Source: Streptomyces ficellus (GTDB lineage: Bacteria > Actinomycetota > Actinomycetes > Streptomycetales > Streptomycetaceae). Taken from it: a stretch of 64,000 bases of DNA. Below the pieces are notes generated by a model. It had not been told where the DNA came from. It was given only the letters and a program-made list of their open reading frames with translations, and did not search any database. The position numbers were made by a program, and so were the translations under genes. Positions 48,827 through 57,444 of this stretch are shown one piece after another (the stretch's first letter is position 1; each line of letters opens with the position of its first letter). The stretch is from positions 4,712,001-4,776,000 of the forward strand of contig NZ_CP034279.1 in NCBI RefSeq assembly GCF_009739905.1, in the 5' to 3' direction.

Positions 48827-50639
48827 CCACCGTGACGGACTTCGCCAGGTTGCGCGGCTTGTCGATGTCCCGGCCCAGCGCGAGGGCCGTGTGGTAGGCG
48901 AGGAGCTGGAGCGGGATGCCCATGAGGATCGGGTCCAGCTCGTCCTCGTTCTTCGGGACCAGGATCGTGTGGTCGGCCTTCTCCTGCTCCTGGTGCGCGA
49001 CCGCGAGGATCCTGCCGCTGCGGGCCTTGATCTCCTCCATCGCGGCCCGGTTCTTCTCCAGCAGGGAGTCGTTCGGGACGATCGCGACGGTCGGCATCGC
49101 GGGCTCGATGAGCGCCAGCGGGCCGTGCTTCAGCTCGGAGGCCGGGTACGCCTCGGCGTGGATGTAGGAGATCTCCTTGAGCTTCAGGGAGGCCTCCAGG
49201 GCGACCGGGTAGCCCCGGACACGGCCGATGAACATCATCGACTTGGCGTCCGCGTACTCGGCGGCGAGCTTCTTGATGTCCTCCTCGGCGGCGAGGATCT
49301 CCTGGATCTGCCCGGGCAGCTTGCGCAGGCCCTCGATGATCCGCTTGCCGTCGGCGACGGACAGGTCGCGGATGCGGCCCAGGTGCAGGGCGAGCAGCGC
49401 GAAGGCGACGACCGTGTTGGTGAAGCACTTGGTCGACACGACGCAGACCTCGGGGCCGGCGTGCACGTACACGCCGCCGTCGGCCTCGCGGGCGATCGCG
49501 GAGCCCACCACGTTGACGACGCCGAGGACGCGGGCGCCCTTGCGCTTGAGCTCCTGGACGGCGGCCAGCACGTCGTACGTCTCACCGGACTGGGAGACGG
49601 CGATGTACAGGGTGTCGGGGTCCACGACCGGGTTGCGGTAGCGGAACTCGGAGGCCGGCTCGGAGTCGGCCGGGATGCGGGCGAGGCCCTCGATCAGCGA
49701 GGCGCCGATCATGCCGGCGTGGTACGAGGTGCCGCAGCCGAGGATCTTCACGCGGCGGATGCCACGGGCCTCGCGGGCGTCCAGGTTGAGGCCGCCCAGG
49801 TGGACGGTGGAGAACTTCTCGTCGATGCGGCCGCGCAGGACGCGGTCCACCGCGTCGGCCTGCTCCGAGATCTCCTTGTGCATGTACGTGTCGTGACCGC
49901 CCATGTCGTACGAGGCGGCCTCCCACTCCACGGTCTCGGGCGTGGCGGTGGTCAGCGTGCCCGAGGTGGTGTACGTGCGGAAGTCGTCGGCCTTGAGGGT
50001 GGCCATCTCGCCGTCGTCGAGGGTGACGATCTGGCGGGTGTGGGCGATCAGCGCGGCGACGTCGGAGGCGACGAGCATCTCCTTCTCGCCGATGCCGAGG
50101 ACGACCGGCGAGCCGTTGCGGGCGACGACGATGCGGTCGTTGAAGTCGGCGTGCATGACGGCGATGCCGTAGGTGCCCTCGACGACCTTGAGCGCCTCGC
50201 GGACCTTCTCCTCCAGCGTCTCGGCCGCGGAGCGGGCGATCAGGTGGGTGAGGACCTCGGTGTCGGTCTCGGAGGCGAAGACCACGCCCTCCGCCTCGAG
50301 CTTGGCGCGCAGCTCGGCGGCGTTGTCGACGATGCCGTTGTGGACGACGGCGACCTTGTTCTCCGGGTCCATGTGCGGGTGGGAGTTCACGTCGCTCGGG
50401 GCGCCGTGGGTGGCCCAGCGGGTGTGGGCGATGCCGGTGGTGCCGGTGAAGCGCTTGGGGACGCGGGCCTCCAGGTCACGGACGCGACCCTTGGCCTTGA
50501 CCATCTTCAGGCCGGACGACTTGGGGCTGGTGATCACCATGCCCGCCGAGTCGTACCCCCGGTACTCCAGCCGCGCCAGACCCTCCAGCAGCAGCGGAGC
50601 CACGTCACGCTTGCCGATGTAACCGACGATTCCGCACAT
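48822..50639 (-). CDS. glmS: Glutamine-fructose-6-phosphate aminotransferase (glucosamine-6-P synthase)
   Basis: The 605-aa enzyme has the N-terminal glutaminase with catalytic Cys2 (MCGIVGYIGKRD), HTRWATHGAPSD and HNGIVDN; two SIS domains follow (LGCGTSYHAGMIG, SQSGETYDV; FIGRVRGYPVALEASLKLKEISYIHAEAYPASELKHGPLALI), and the C-terminus ends RNLAKSVTVE as expected. It makes glucosamine-6-P for wall and aminosugar synthesis. Position relative to adpA and des suggests it equals S. coelicolor glmS2 (SCO2789). Direct repeats flank its ribosome site. Confidence 0.97.
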   Translation of the reverse strand: MCGIVGYIGKRDVAPLLLEGLARLEYRGYDSAGMVITSPKSSGLKMVKAKGRVRDLEARVPKRFTGTTGIAHTRWATHGAPSDVNSHPHMDPENKVAVVHNGIVDNAAELRAKLEAEGVVFASETDTEVLTHLIARSAAETLEEKVREALKVVEGTYGIAVMHADFNDRIVVARNGSPVVLGIGEKEMLVASDVAALIAHTRQIVTLDDGEMATLKADDFRTYTTSGTLTTATPETVEWEAASYDMGGHDTYMHKEISEQADAVDRVLRGRIDEKFSTVHLGGLNLDAREARGIRRVKILGCGTSYHAGMIGASLIEGLARIPADSEPASEFRYRNPVVDPDTLYIAVSQSGETYDVLAAVQELKRKGARVLGVVNVVGSAIAREADGGVYVHAGPEVCVVSTKCFTNTVVAFALLALHLGRIRDLSVADGKRIIEGLRKLPGQIQEILAAEEDIKKLAAEYADAKSMMFIGRVRGYPVALEASLKLKEISYIHAEAYPASELKHGPLALIEPAMPTVAIVPNDSLLEKNRAAMEEIKARSGRILAVAHQEQEKADHTILVPKNEDELDPILMGIPLQLLAYHTALALGRDIDKPRNLAKSVTVE

Positions 50640-50666
50640 AAAGTGTTGCCCCTCCGAAAGTGTTGC
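50640..50666 (-). promoter_or_regulatory. Direct repeats bracketing the glmS ribosome-binding site
   Basis: On the minus strand the glmS leader reads GCAACACTTT, then CGGAGGG, then GCAACACTTT directly before the ATG (complements at 50657-50666 and 50640-50649, 17-nt period). The Shine-Dalgarno sits between the copies, with a long 10-nt gap to the ATG. Confidence 0.6.
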
Positions 50667-50691
50667 GGGTGTGTGCCCGGCCCGGTGGCGT

Positions 50692-50991
50692 TCAGCCGTA
50701 GACCATGCGGCGCAGCTGCCGGAGCGAGAGCTCCGGCGGCGCCACGGCGCGGTGCGGCAGTTCGGCCGCGATGCGCTCGAAGATCGTGGCGTTCACCTCG
50801 CCACCAGACTGCAGCTCCCGGTGGCGGCGGCGGACGAACTCCTCCGTCGTCTCGTCGAAGTACGCCAGCACGTCGAGGACCACCCGGGCGGCCTCACCGC
50901 GCTGGAGCGCGGTGCTGCGGACCAGGTGGTCGATGAGGTCGTCGTGCGACGAGCGGTGTTCGAGCACCCGTCGATATTGAAGGACGGGCAT
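50692..50991 (-). CDS. Conserved small protein upstream of glmS
   Basis: The 99-aa protein starts at ATG 50991 (GTG 50967 possible). It is predicted all-helical, charged, without signal peptide: DDLIDHLVRSTALQRGEAARVVLDVLAYFDETTEEFVRRRHRELQ and a tail ELSLRQLRRMVYG. Its stop lies 52 nt upstream of glmS on the same strand, so co-transcription is likely. Function not recognised. Confidence 0.65.
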   Translation of the reverse strand: MPVLQYRRVLEHRSSHDDLIDHLVRSTALQRGEAARVVLDVLAYFDETTEEFVRRRHRELQSGGEVNATIFERIAAELPHRAVAPPELSLRQLRRMVYG

Positions 50992-51042
50992 GCGGATGGC
51001 AACAATCCTGCCCGATTCCGGGCAGGAGTGAGTCCGTTTTGG

Positions 51043-51945
51043 TCAGAGTTGCTTGAGAACGGCCTGTTTCGCGAGCGTGAACTCCTCGTCCGTGAGCACC
51101 CCCGCCCGGTGCAGCTCGCCCAGCTCCCGCAGCCGCCGCAGCAGGACGTCGTGGTCGGGAGCGGCGGGAACGGCGGCGGGAACGGCGGCGGGCGCGGCCG
51201 CCTCCAGGGCGGGCGGGGCGGCGTCCGGCGGCGCCGCGTTCGGGTGCGGCAGCCGGGCCACCACGGCGGCGCCCAGCAGCGCCATCAGCGGGTCCTTGCG
51301 GAAGCCCCACAGCTCCACGGCGTGCGGATCGTACTTGGGCGCCGGGGGAGCGGCCGACTGACCCGCCCCGTCCACCCGGAACCGCAGGTAGCCGTTCTCC
51401 AGCCCGGCGGCCGGCAGCCACTCCACCGCCCGCACCCCGGTCAGCGCGAGGGTGCGGGCGCCCCCGGACGCCTTCGACTCCTCGGTCTTCCAGTTCCACT
51501 CCAGGCGGATCCGCTCCCCGTCGAACGTGACCGTGGCGTCCCCCGCGCCCACGGTGATCGGCAGCGAGGGCCCGGGCAGCAGGTACGCGTCCACCGGCCC
51601 GGTCTCGACCTGCTCCAGCAGCATGGCGCGGCGCACCTCGTCCACGAAGTACTCCGCGACCCCGCTGCGGTCGTTCGCCACGACCAGGACGTACGGGTCC
51701 GAGCCGTCGGCCGGCTTTCCCCCGGTGAGCTGGAGCAGCGGATCCGCGCCGTCCCGCAGCCGCAGCCTCAGCCGCCCGGTCTTCTTCCCCGCCTCGAAGG
51801 AGATGCCCGCCAGTGCCCTCAGGGGGACGGCGATCTCGCCGAGCGTCTGGCGCAGCAGCCCCACGCTCTTGTCTCCGCCCGGCACGATGCGTATGACGTC
51901 CCCGTCGAAACTCCAGGTCCCGTCCTTCTGGATGATTTCCGTCAT
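51043..51945 (-). CDS. DUF4429 protein with C-terminal SHOCT domain
   Basis: The 300-aa protein starts at ATG 51945 (MTEIIQKDGTWSF). Two copies of a PH-like DUF4429 domain are visible (DGDVIRIVPGGDKSVGLLRQTLGEIAVPLRALAGISFE; DATVTFDGERIRLEWNW...LTGVRAVEWLPA). An Ala/Pro linker and a short SHOCT motif (LLRRLRELGELHRAGVLTDEEFTLAKQAVL) follow. SHOCT domains mediate oligomerisation. The function is unknown. It is divergent from the hexosaminidase gene. Confidence 0.85.
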   Translation of the reverse strand: MTEIIQKDGTWSFDGDVIRIVPGGDKSVGLLRQTLGEIAVPLRALAGISFEAGKKTGRLRLRLRDGADPLLQLTGGKPADGSDPYVLVVANDRSGVAEYFVDEVRRAMLLEQVETGPVDAYLLPGPSLPITVGAGDATVTFDGERIRLEWNWKTEESKASGGARTLALTGVRAVEWLPAAGLENGYLRFRVDGAGQSAAPPAPKYDPHAVELWGFRKDPLMALLGAAVVARLPHPNAAPPDAAPPALEAAAPAAVPAAVPAAPDHDVLLRRLRELGELHRAGVLTDEEFTLAKQAVLKQL

Positions 51946-51999
51946 GCCGAGGATTCTGGCACTGCGGGCCGGGCGCCCGGTGATCGAGTCGCCCGGAAA

Positions 52000-52011
52000 T
52001 GGTCTACACCT
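52000..52011. promoter_or_regulatory. dre-like DasR site upstream of the GH20 gene
   Basis: TGGTCTACACCT differs from the dre core TGGTCTAGACCT at one position. It lies 87 nt upstream of the hexosaminidase start and between it and the divergent DUF4429 gene. Confidence 0.65.
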
Positions 52012-52097
52012 TGACCGGCCCCGGGGCGCGCGGTACGCATGGTGACCGTTCGCTCGCACCCGCCCACAGTCGCGACGCCCGTCGAAGGGACCGCCTT

Positions 52098-53747
52098 GTG
52101 AGACAGCGCAGAACGTTCCCCCGCCTCCGCCGCTTCCGTCTTCTCGGTTCGCTGCTGCTCGTCGTGGCCGCCGGGGCCGCCGGAACCGGCGCGGCCGGAG
52201 CCGCCCCCGCGCGCGGCACGCCCGCGGAGAGCGCGCCCGCGCCCGCAGTCCGGCCGCTCGGCGACATCGTGCCCGCCCCCGCCTCCGTACGCCCCGGCGG
52301 CGGCCCCTACACGCTCGGCACCCGCACCCGCATCCACGTGGACGACGACGCGCGCGAGGCCCGCCGCGTCGGGGCGTACCTCGCGGACGTGCTGCGGCCG
52401 TCGACCGGATACGCGCTGCCCGTCGTGGACGACGACCGCGGCCCCGGCGGCATCCGGCTGCGGCTGAACGGCCGGGAGACGGCCCTCGGCGACGAGGGCT
52501 ACCGGCTGGAGTCCGGGCGCCGGGGCGTCACCATCACCGCCCGGAAACCGGCCGGGCTGTTCCACGGCGTGCAGACGCTGCGCCAGCAGCTCCCGGCCTC
52601 CGTGGAGAGGGACACCCGGCAGCCCGGCCCCTGGAAGGTCGCGGGCGGCGCGATCACCGACACGCCCCGCTACGCCTACCGGGGCGCGATGCTCGACGTC
52701 TCCCGGCACTTCTTCACCGTGCCGCAGGTCAAGCGCTACATCGACCAGCTCGCGCTCTACAAGGTCAACACGCTGCACCTGCACCTGAGCGACGACCAGG
52801 GCTGGCGCCTCGCGATCGACTCCTGGCCGCGCCTGGCCGTCCACGGCGGCTCCACCCAGGTCGGCGGCGGGCCCGGCGGGTACTACACCAAGGCCCAGTA
52901 CCGGGACCTCGTCGCCTATGCCGCCTCCCGCCACCTGGAGGTCGTGCCCGAGATCGACATGCCCGGCCACACCAACGCCGCCCTCGCCTCGTACGCGGAA
53001 CTCAACTGCGACGGCGTCGCCCCGCCCCTCTACACGGGCACCGAGGTCGGCTTCAGCAGCCTGTGCGTGAACAAGGACGTCACCTACGACTTCGTCGACG
53101 ACGTCGTCCGCGAACTGGCCGCCCTCACCCCCGGCCGGTACCTCCACATCGGTGGCGACGAGGCGCACTCCACCAGCCACGAGGACTACGTCGCCTTCAT
53201 GGACCGGGCGCAGGCCACCGTGGCGAAGTACGGCAAGACCGTCATCGGATGGCACCAGCTCACCGGCGCGAAGCCCGCGAAGGGTGCCCTCGCGCAGTAC
53301 TGGGGCCTGGACCGCACCAGCGGCGCGGAGAAGGAGCGGGTGGCGAACGCGGCCCGCAACGGCACCGGGCTGGTCCTGTCGCCCGCCGACCGGCTCTACC
53401 TCGACATGAAGTACGACAAGAGCACCCCGCTCGGCCTGTCCTGGGCCGGGTACGTCGACGTCCGCCGGTCCTACGACTGGGACCCGGGCGCGTACTTCCC
53501 GGGCGTCCCGGCGAGCGCCGTCAAGGGCGTCGAGGCGCCGCTGTGGACCGAGACCGTCGTCACGAGCGCGCACATCGACACGATGGCGTTCCCGCGGCTC
53601 CTCGGCGCGGCCGAACTCGGCTGGTCCCCGGCCGCCACCCACGACTGGGAGACGTACAAGGAGCGGCTCGCGGGCCAGGGGCCGCGCCTGGAGGCACTCG
53701 GCGTCGGCTTCTACCGCTCGCCGCAGGTGCCCTGGCGCACGGAGTAG
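52098..53747 (+). CDS. Secreted GH20 beta-N-acetylhexosaminidase
   Basis: The 549-aa protein starts at GTG 52098 with GAAGGGA 7 nt upstream; the frame extends farther left, but that would hide the signal peptide (RRFRLLGSLLLVVAAGAAGTGAAGA). A GH20b N-domain (VPAPASVRPGGGPYTLG...) precedes the catalytic barrel with RGAMLDVSRHF, HLHLSDDQGWR, EIDMPGH and the catalytic Asp-Glu in HIGGDEAH (about residue 350). It releases GlcNAc from chitobiose. The dre-like site upstream predicts DasR control. From memory it corresponds to SCO2786. Confidence 0.95.
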   Translation: MRQRRTFPRLRRFRLLGSLLLVVAAGAAGTGAAGAAPARGTPAESAPAPAVRPLGDIVPAPASVRPGGGPYTLGTRTRIHVDDDAREARRVGAYLADVLRPSTGYALPVVDDDRGPGGIRLRLNGRETALGDEGYRLESGRRGVTITARKPAGLFHGVQTLRQQLPASVERDTRQPGPWKVAGGAITDTPRYAYRGAMLDVSRHFFTVPQVKRYIDQLALYKVNTLHLHLSDDQGWRLAIDSWPRLAVHGGSTQVGGGPGGYYTKAQYRDLVAYAASRHLEVVPEIDMPGHTNAALASYAELNCDGVAPPLYTGTEVGFSSLCVNKDVTYDFVDDVVRELAALTPGRYLHIGGDEAHSTSHEDYVAFMDRAQATVAKYGKTVIGWHQLTGAKPAKGALAQYWGLDRTSGAEKERVANAARNGTGLVLSPADRLYLDMKYDKSTPLGLSWAGYVDVRRSYDWDPGAYFPGVPASAVKGVEAPLWTETVVTSAHIDTMAFPRLLGAAELGWSPAATHDWETYKERLAGQGPRLEALGVGFYRSPQVPWRTE

Positions 53748-53770
53748 GGGAACGGGCCGGAAACGGAAAA

Positions 53771-53815
53771 GCCGGGGCGCCGGGCGGAGGACCGTACTCC
53801 GCTCAGCGCCCCGGC
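53771..53815. terminator. Bidirectional terminator between GH20 gene and desD
   Basis: GCCGGGGCGC (53771-53780) pairs with GCGCCCCGGC (53806-53815), with an inner stem GCGGAG/CTCCGC. It lies between the convergent hexosaminidase and des operons. Confidence 0.8.
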
Positions 53816-53825
53816 CGGCCCGGGA

Positions 53826-55628
53826 TCACGCGAAGCGCGCGATGGGGTTGACCAGCGTGCCGACGAACTGCAGCGCGCCGGACGGGTCGGACAGGTCGAC
53901 CATCTGCTTGTTGTTGCGCAGCTGGAGCCGGTTCAGGCACGACAGCGCGAACTCGTCCGCGAACATGTCGTACTGCTTGAACTTGTCCGCCAGCTCCGGC
54001 TTGGACTCCTGGTACGCCGTGACGCACGCGGCGACCGTCCGCCAGAAGTCGTCCTCGGCGAGCACGCCCTCGGCGGCGAGCGTCGCGCCCAGGAAACGGA
54101 AGAAGCAGTCGAAGACGTCCGTGAACACCGACAGCAGCTTGGTGTCCTCGGGAACGTCGACCCGGATGCGCTCCACCGCGGGCGGCAGCACCGCGTCCGG
54201 GTCCATCACCGCGATCTCCTCGGCGATGTCCTTGAAGATCGCGCGCTGGACGGCACCGTCCTCGATCACCAGGATCACGTTCTCGCCGTGCGGCATCCAC
54301 ACCAGGTCGTAGGCGTAGAAGGTGTGCAGGATCGGCAGCAGGTACGCGTCCAGGTAGCGGCGCAGCCACTCGGTGGGCGCGAGTCCCGACTCGGCGATCA
54401 GCGCGCCCGCGAACGACGCGCCCTCGTGGTCGGTGTGCAGCAGCGACGCCATGGTGGCCAGGCGCTGCCCCTCCTCGACCGTCGGCACCGGGCTCTCGCG
54501 CCACAGCGCGGCCAGCATCTTGCGGTACGGGGAGTACCGGTCGGTGGCGGCCTCGTACTCCAGGTGCCGGTAGCCGACCGCCGCGCGCTCGCGGATGATC
54601 GAGAAGCGGGCGGCCTTCAGGACGTCGTCGCCGGCGATCAGGTTCGCCAGCCAGTCGTTGATGGCCGGGGTGGCCTCCATGTACGCGGCGGAAAGGCCGC
54701 GCATGAAGCCCATGTTGAGGACCGAGATGGCCGTCTTGACGTAGTGCTTGGCCGGGTCGTTCGTGTTGAAGAACGTGCGGATCGACTGCTGCGCCAGATA
54801 GCGGTCGTCGCCCTCGCCGAGGAGGACCAGGCGCTGCTGGGCGATCTCGGCGGCGAAGGTGACCGACAGCTTGTTCCACCACTGCCAGGGGTGGACCGGC
54901 ACGAGCAGATAGTCCGCGAGGTCCAGGCCCCGGTCGGCGAGCGTGCGGGCGAAGCCGTCGACGGTGGCGTCACCCAGCTCGGCGCGGACGAACGCCTCGT
55001 AGTCGATGCCCGCACCGGCGGTGAACGTGGTGCGGTCGCGGTGGGCGGCCAGCCAGATCAGCTGGACGGGGTTCGCCGCCTCCGGCGCGTAGGCGTGGTA
55101 CTCGTCGATGCCGAAACCGAGGCGCCCGTTGTTGGCGACGAAACACGGGTGGCCCTCGGTCATGCCCGTCTCGACGGCCTGGAAGTCCGCCTTCGCCAGC
55201 TCGGCGGCGGGGACCTGCGGCTTGGCCGACTTGTACGCCGTACCGGAGAGGGTGGAGGAGATCTCCTCCAGGTAGACCGGGAGGATCTCGTCGCTCAGGC
55301 CGAGGGAGCCGCGCAGCTCGATGACGAACCGCAGGGCGTCCAGCGGCAGTTCCTGGTCACCCTGGTGGCGGCTGATGGAGTCGGCGTCGACCTGCCAGTG
55401 GTCGAGGGCGTACCGGTCGGCGGTGAAGCGGTACTCGGTCGTGCCGTCGTCGCTGAGCACCCGGTAGCGGTTGTCGCCGAGGGGCTCGGGGGTGAGCAGC
55501 CGCTCGTGGGTGAACTCGGCCAGGGCCTTGCGGACGAGCAGGCGGTTGGCGTGCGCCCAGCGCTCGGGTGTGAGGTGGGCGACGGGGTTCGCGGGGTCCA
55601 CAGGGTTGGCGGCGCTCGCGGGGCTCAT
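53826..55628 (-). CDS. desD: DesD, NRPS-independent siderophore synthetase
   Basis: The 600-aa IucA/IucC-family enzyme contains EGHPCFVANNGRLGFG, VHPWQWWNKL, SIRTFFNTNDPAKHYVKTAISVLN (ATP site region) and DLVWMPHGENVILV. It ligates and cyclises three N-hydroxy-N-succinyl-cadaverine units to desferrioxamine E/B. ATG 55628 overlaps the desC stop by 4 nt. It is the last gene of desABCD. Confidence 0.96.
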   Translation of the reverse strand: MSPASAANPVDPANPVAHLTPERWAHANRLLVRKALAEFTHERLLTPEPLGDNRYRVLSDDGTTEYRFTADRYALDHWQVDADSISRHQGDQELPLDALRFVIELRGSLGLSDEILPVYLEEISSTLSGTAYKSAKPQVPAAELAKADFQAVETGMTEGHPCFVANNGRLGFGIDEYHAYAPEAANPVQLIWLAAHRDRTTFTAGAGIDYEAFVRAELGDATVDGFARTLADRGLDLADYLLVPVHPWQWWNKLSVTFAAEIAQQRLVLLGEGDDRYLAQQSIRTFFNTNDPAKHYVKTAISVLNMGFMRGLSAAYMEATPAINDWLANLIAGDDVLKAARFSIIRERAAVGYRHLEYEAATDRYSPYRKMLAALWRESPVPTVEEGQRLATMASLLHTDHEGASFAGALIAESGLAPTEWLRRYLDAYLLPILHTFYAYDLVWMPHGENVILVIEDGAVQRAIFKDIAEEIAVMDPDAVLPPAVERIRVDVPEDTKLLSVFTDVFDCFFRFLGATLAAEGVLAEDDFWRTVAACVTAYQESKPELADKFKQYDMFADEFALSCLNRLQLRNNKQMVDLSDPSGALQFVGTLVNPIARFA

Positions 55629-56176
55629 CGGGCGGCCCCGATCGCCGCGCGGAACTGCTCACGGGTGCAGACGCTCAGGTAGGCGTCCTTCTCCGGCTTG
55701 GCTATCTTCTCGACTATCTCGAAACCGACGGCCTCGTTCAGCGCGTGGACGGCGGCGTTGCGCACGTCGGGCTCGACGACGACCCGCTCGGTCGCCGGGT
55801 CGCGGAACAGCTCCTCCATCACGGCGGTGATCACGGCGCGGGTGAAGCCGTGGACGGGCGTGTCGGTCGGGGCGACCAGGAAGTGCATGCCGACGTCGCC
55901 GGGCCTGGCCTCGTACAGCCCGACCAGCTCGACCTTCGACGGGTCGTACCGCTCCATGAGGAACGCGGGCTCGCCGTCGCGCATGCCGATGAAGGCGTCG
56001 TGGTGCTCGTTGGCGGCGATGGCCATGTACTCGCGCTCGACGTCCGCGACGGAGTGGTTCTGCATCATCCAGAACCCGGCCTTGGGGTGGGTCACCCACC
56101 CGTGGACCAGCTCGCCGTCACTGAGGGGGTCGAGGGGGCGGAAGGTGAAGGTCCCGAGGGACAGGGTGGTGCTCAT
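55625..56176 (-). CDS. desC: DesC, N-hydroxycadaverine acyltransferase
   Basis: The 183-aa GNAT-fold acyltransferase of the IucB/RhbD type has WMMQNHSVADVEREYMAI, EPAFLMERYDPS, MHFLVAPTD and ERVVVEPDVRNAAVHALNEAVGFE. It transfers succinyl, acetyl or longer acyl groups from CoA to hydroxycadaverine. ATG 56176 is the start (a longer upstream frame is the shadow of desB). It overlaps desB and desD by 4 nt each. Confidence 0.94.
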   Translation of the reverse strand: MSTTLSLGTFTFRPLDPLSDGELVHGWVTHPKAGFWMMQNHSVADVEREYMAIAANEHHDAFIGMRDGEPAFLMERYDPSKVELVGLYEARPGDVGMHFLVAPTDTPVHGFTRAVITAVMEELFRDPATERVVVEPDVRNAAVHALNEAVGFEIVEKIAKPEKDAYLSVCTREQFRAAIGAAR

Positions 56177-57444
56177 ACCGCGAACTCCTGGAAAGCGATC
56201 GACTTCTCGACGGGGTAGTACTCGGAGCCCAGCAGCTCGCCGATGATGTACGCGTTGCGATAGGCGCCCATGCCCAGGTCGGGGCTGGTGATCGAGTGGG
56301 TGTGCACCCCGGCGTTCTGGAGGAAGATGCCGTTGCCGGTGGTGTCGATGGAGTAGTTGCGGGCCACGTCGAAGCGGCCCTGGCCGTCCCAGCGGATGCG
56401 GTCCTTCACGGGGTTCAGGAACGCGGGCGTGACGTACTTGTAGCCGGTGGCGAGGATCAGGCCGTCGGTCTCGATCTCGAAGTCCTTGCCCTGCTCCTCC
56501 TGGCGCAGCCCGAGCGTGTACGTGCCGTTCTCGTACGACGCGCTGCCGAGCGAGACGTTGGTGAGCAGCCGGGTGGGGACCGGGCCGCCGAGGTTCTTCT
56601 GGTACAGCAGGTCGAAGATCGCGTCGATCAGCTCGCCGTCGATGCCCTTGAACAGGCCCTTCTGCTGCGTCTCCAGGCGGTAGCGGGTGGCCTCGGGCAG
56701 GGCGTGGAAGTAGTCCACGTACTCCGGCGAGGTCATCTCCAGCGTGAGCTTGGTGTACTCCAGCGGGAAGAACCGGGGGGAGCGGGTGACCCAGTTCAGC
56801 CGGTAGCCGTGGACGTCGATCTCGCTCAGCAGGTCGTAGTAGATCTCCGCCGCGCTCTGGCCGCTGCCGACCAGCGTGATCGTCTTCTTCTTCTGGAGCG
56901 CTTCCTTGTTCGGCAGGTAGCGCGAGTTGTGGATGAAGTCGCCCTCCAGGCCCTGGCAGGCCTCCGGGATGTACGGCGGGGTGCCGGTGCCCAGCACGAG
57001 GCGACGGGAGCGGAACGTTTCTCCGGTGGTGGTGCGGACCGTGTACAGCTCGTCCGCGTCGTCGTACTCGACCGTCTCGACCGTGGTGGAGAAGCGGATG
57101 CTGGTCAGCTTGCCGGCGGCCCAGCGGCAGTAGTCGTTGTACTCGGTCCGCAGCGGGTAGAAGTTCTCGCGGATGTAGAACGAGTAGAGCCGGCCGTTCT
57201 CCTTGAGGTACTGGAGGAAGGAGTACGGCGACGTCGGGTCGGCGAGGGTGACGAGGTCCGACATGAACGGCGTCTGGAGGTGCGCGCCCTCCAGGAACAT
57301 CCCGGCGTGCCACTCGAAGTGCGGCTTGGACTCCAGGAAGACGCCCGTCAGCTCGTCGATGGGCTCGGTGAGGCAGGCCAGGCCGAGGTTGAACGGACCC
57401 AGTCCGATACCGATGAAATCGTGGATGTCACGAGGCGTGGACAA
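56173..57444 (-). CDS. desB: DesB, FAD-dependent cadaverine N-monooxygenase
   Basis: The roughly 423-aa lysine/ornithine-N-monooxygenase family protein has FAD motif IGIGLGPFNLGLA, an NADPH motif in LVGSGQSAAEIYYDL, and LATGYKYVTP. It hydroxylates cadaverine before acylation. TTG 57444 is preferred because GGAGAG lies just upstream; TTG 57456 adds four residues. The start overlaps the end of desA by 17 nt. Confidence 0.94.
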   Translation of the reverse strand: MSTPRDIHDFIGIGLGPFNLGLACLTEPIDELTGVFLESKPHFEWHAGMFLEGAHLQTPFMSDLVTLADPTSPYSFLQYLKENGRLYSFYIRENFYPLRTEYNDYCRWAAGKLTSIRFSTTVETVEYDDADELYTVRTTTGETFRSRRLVLGTGTPPYIPEACQGLEGDFIHNSRYLPNKEALQKKKTITLVGSGQSAAEIYYDLLSEIDVHGYRLNWVTRSPRFFPLEYTKLTLEMTSPEYVDYFHALPEATRYRLETQQKGLFKGIDGELIDAIFDLLYQKNLGGPVPTRLLTNVSLGSASYENGTYTLGLRQEEQGKDFEIETDGLILATGYKYVTPAFLNPVKDRIRWDGQGRFDVARNYSIDTTGNGIFLQNAGVHTHSITSPDLGMGAYRNAYIIGELLGSEYYPVEKSIAFQEFAV

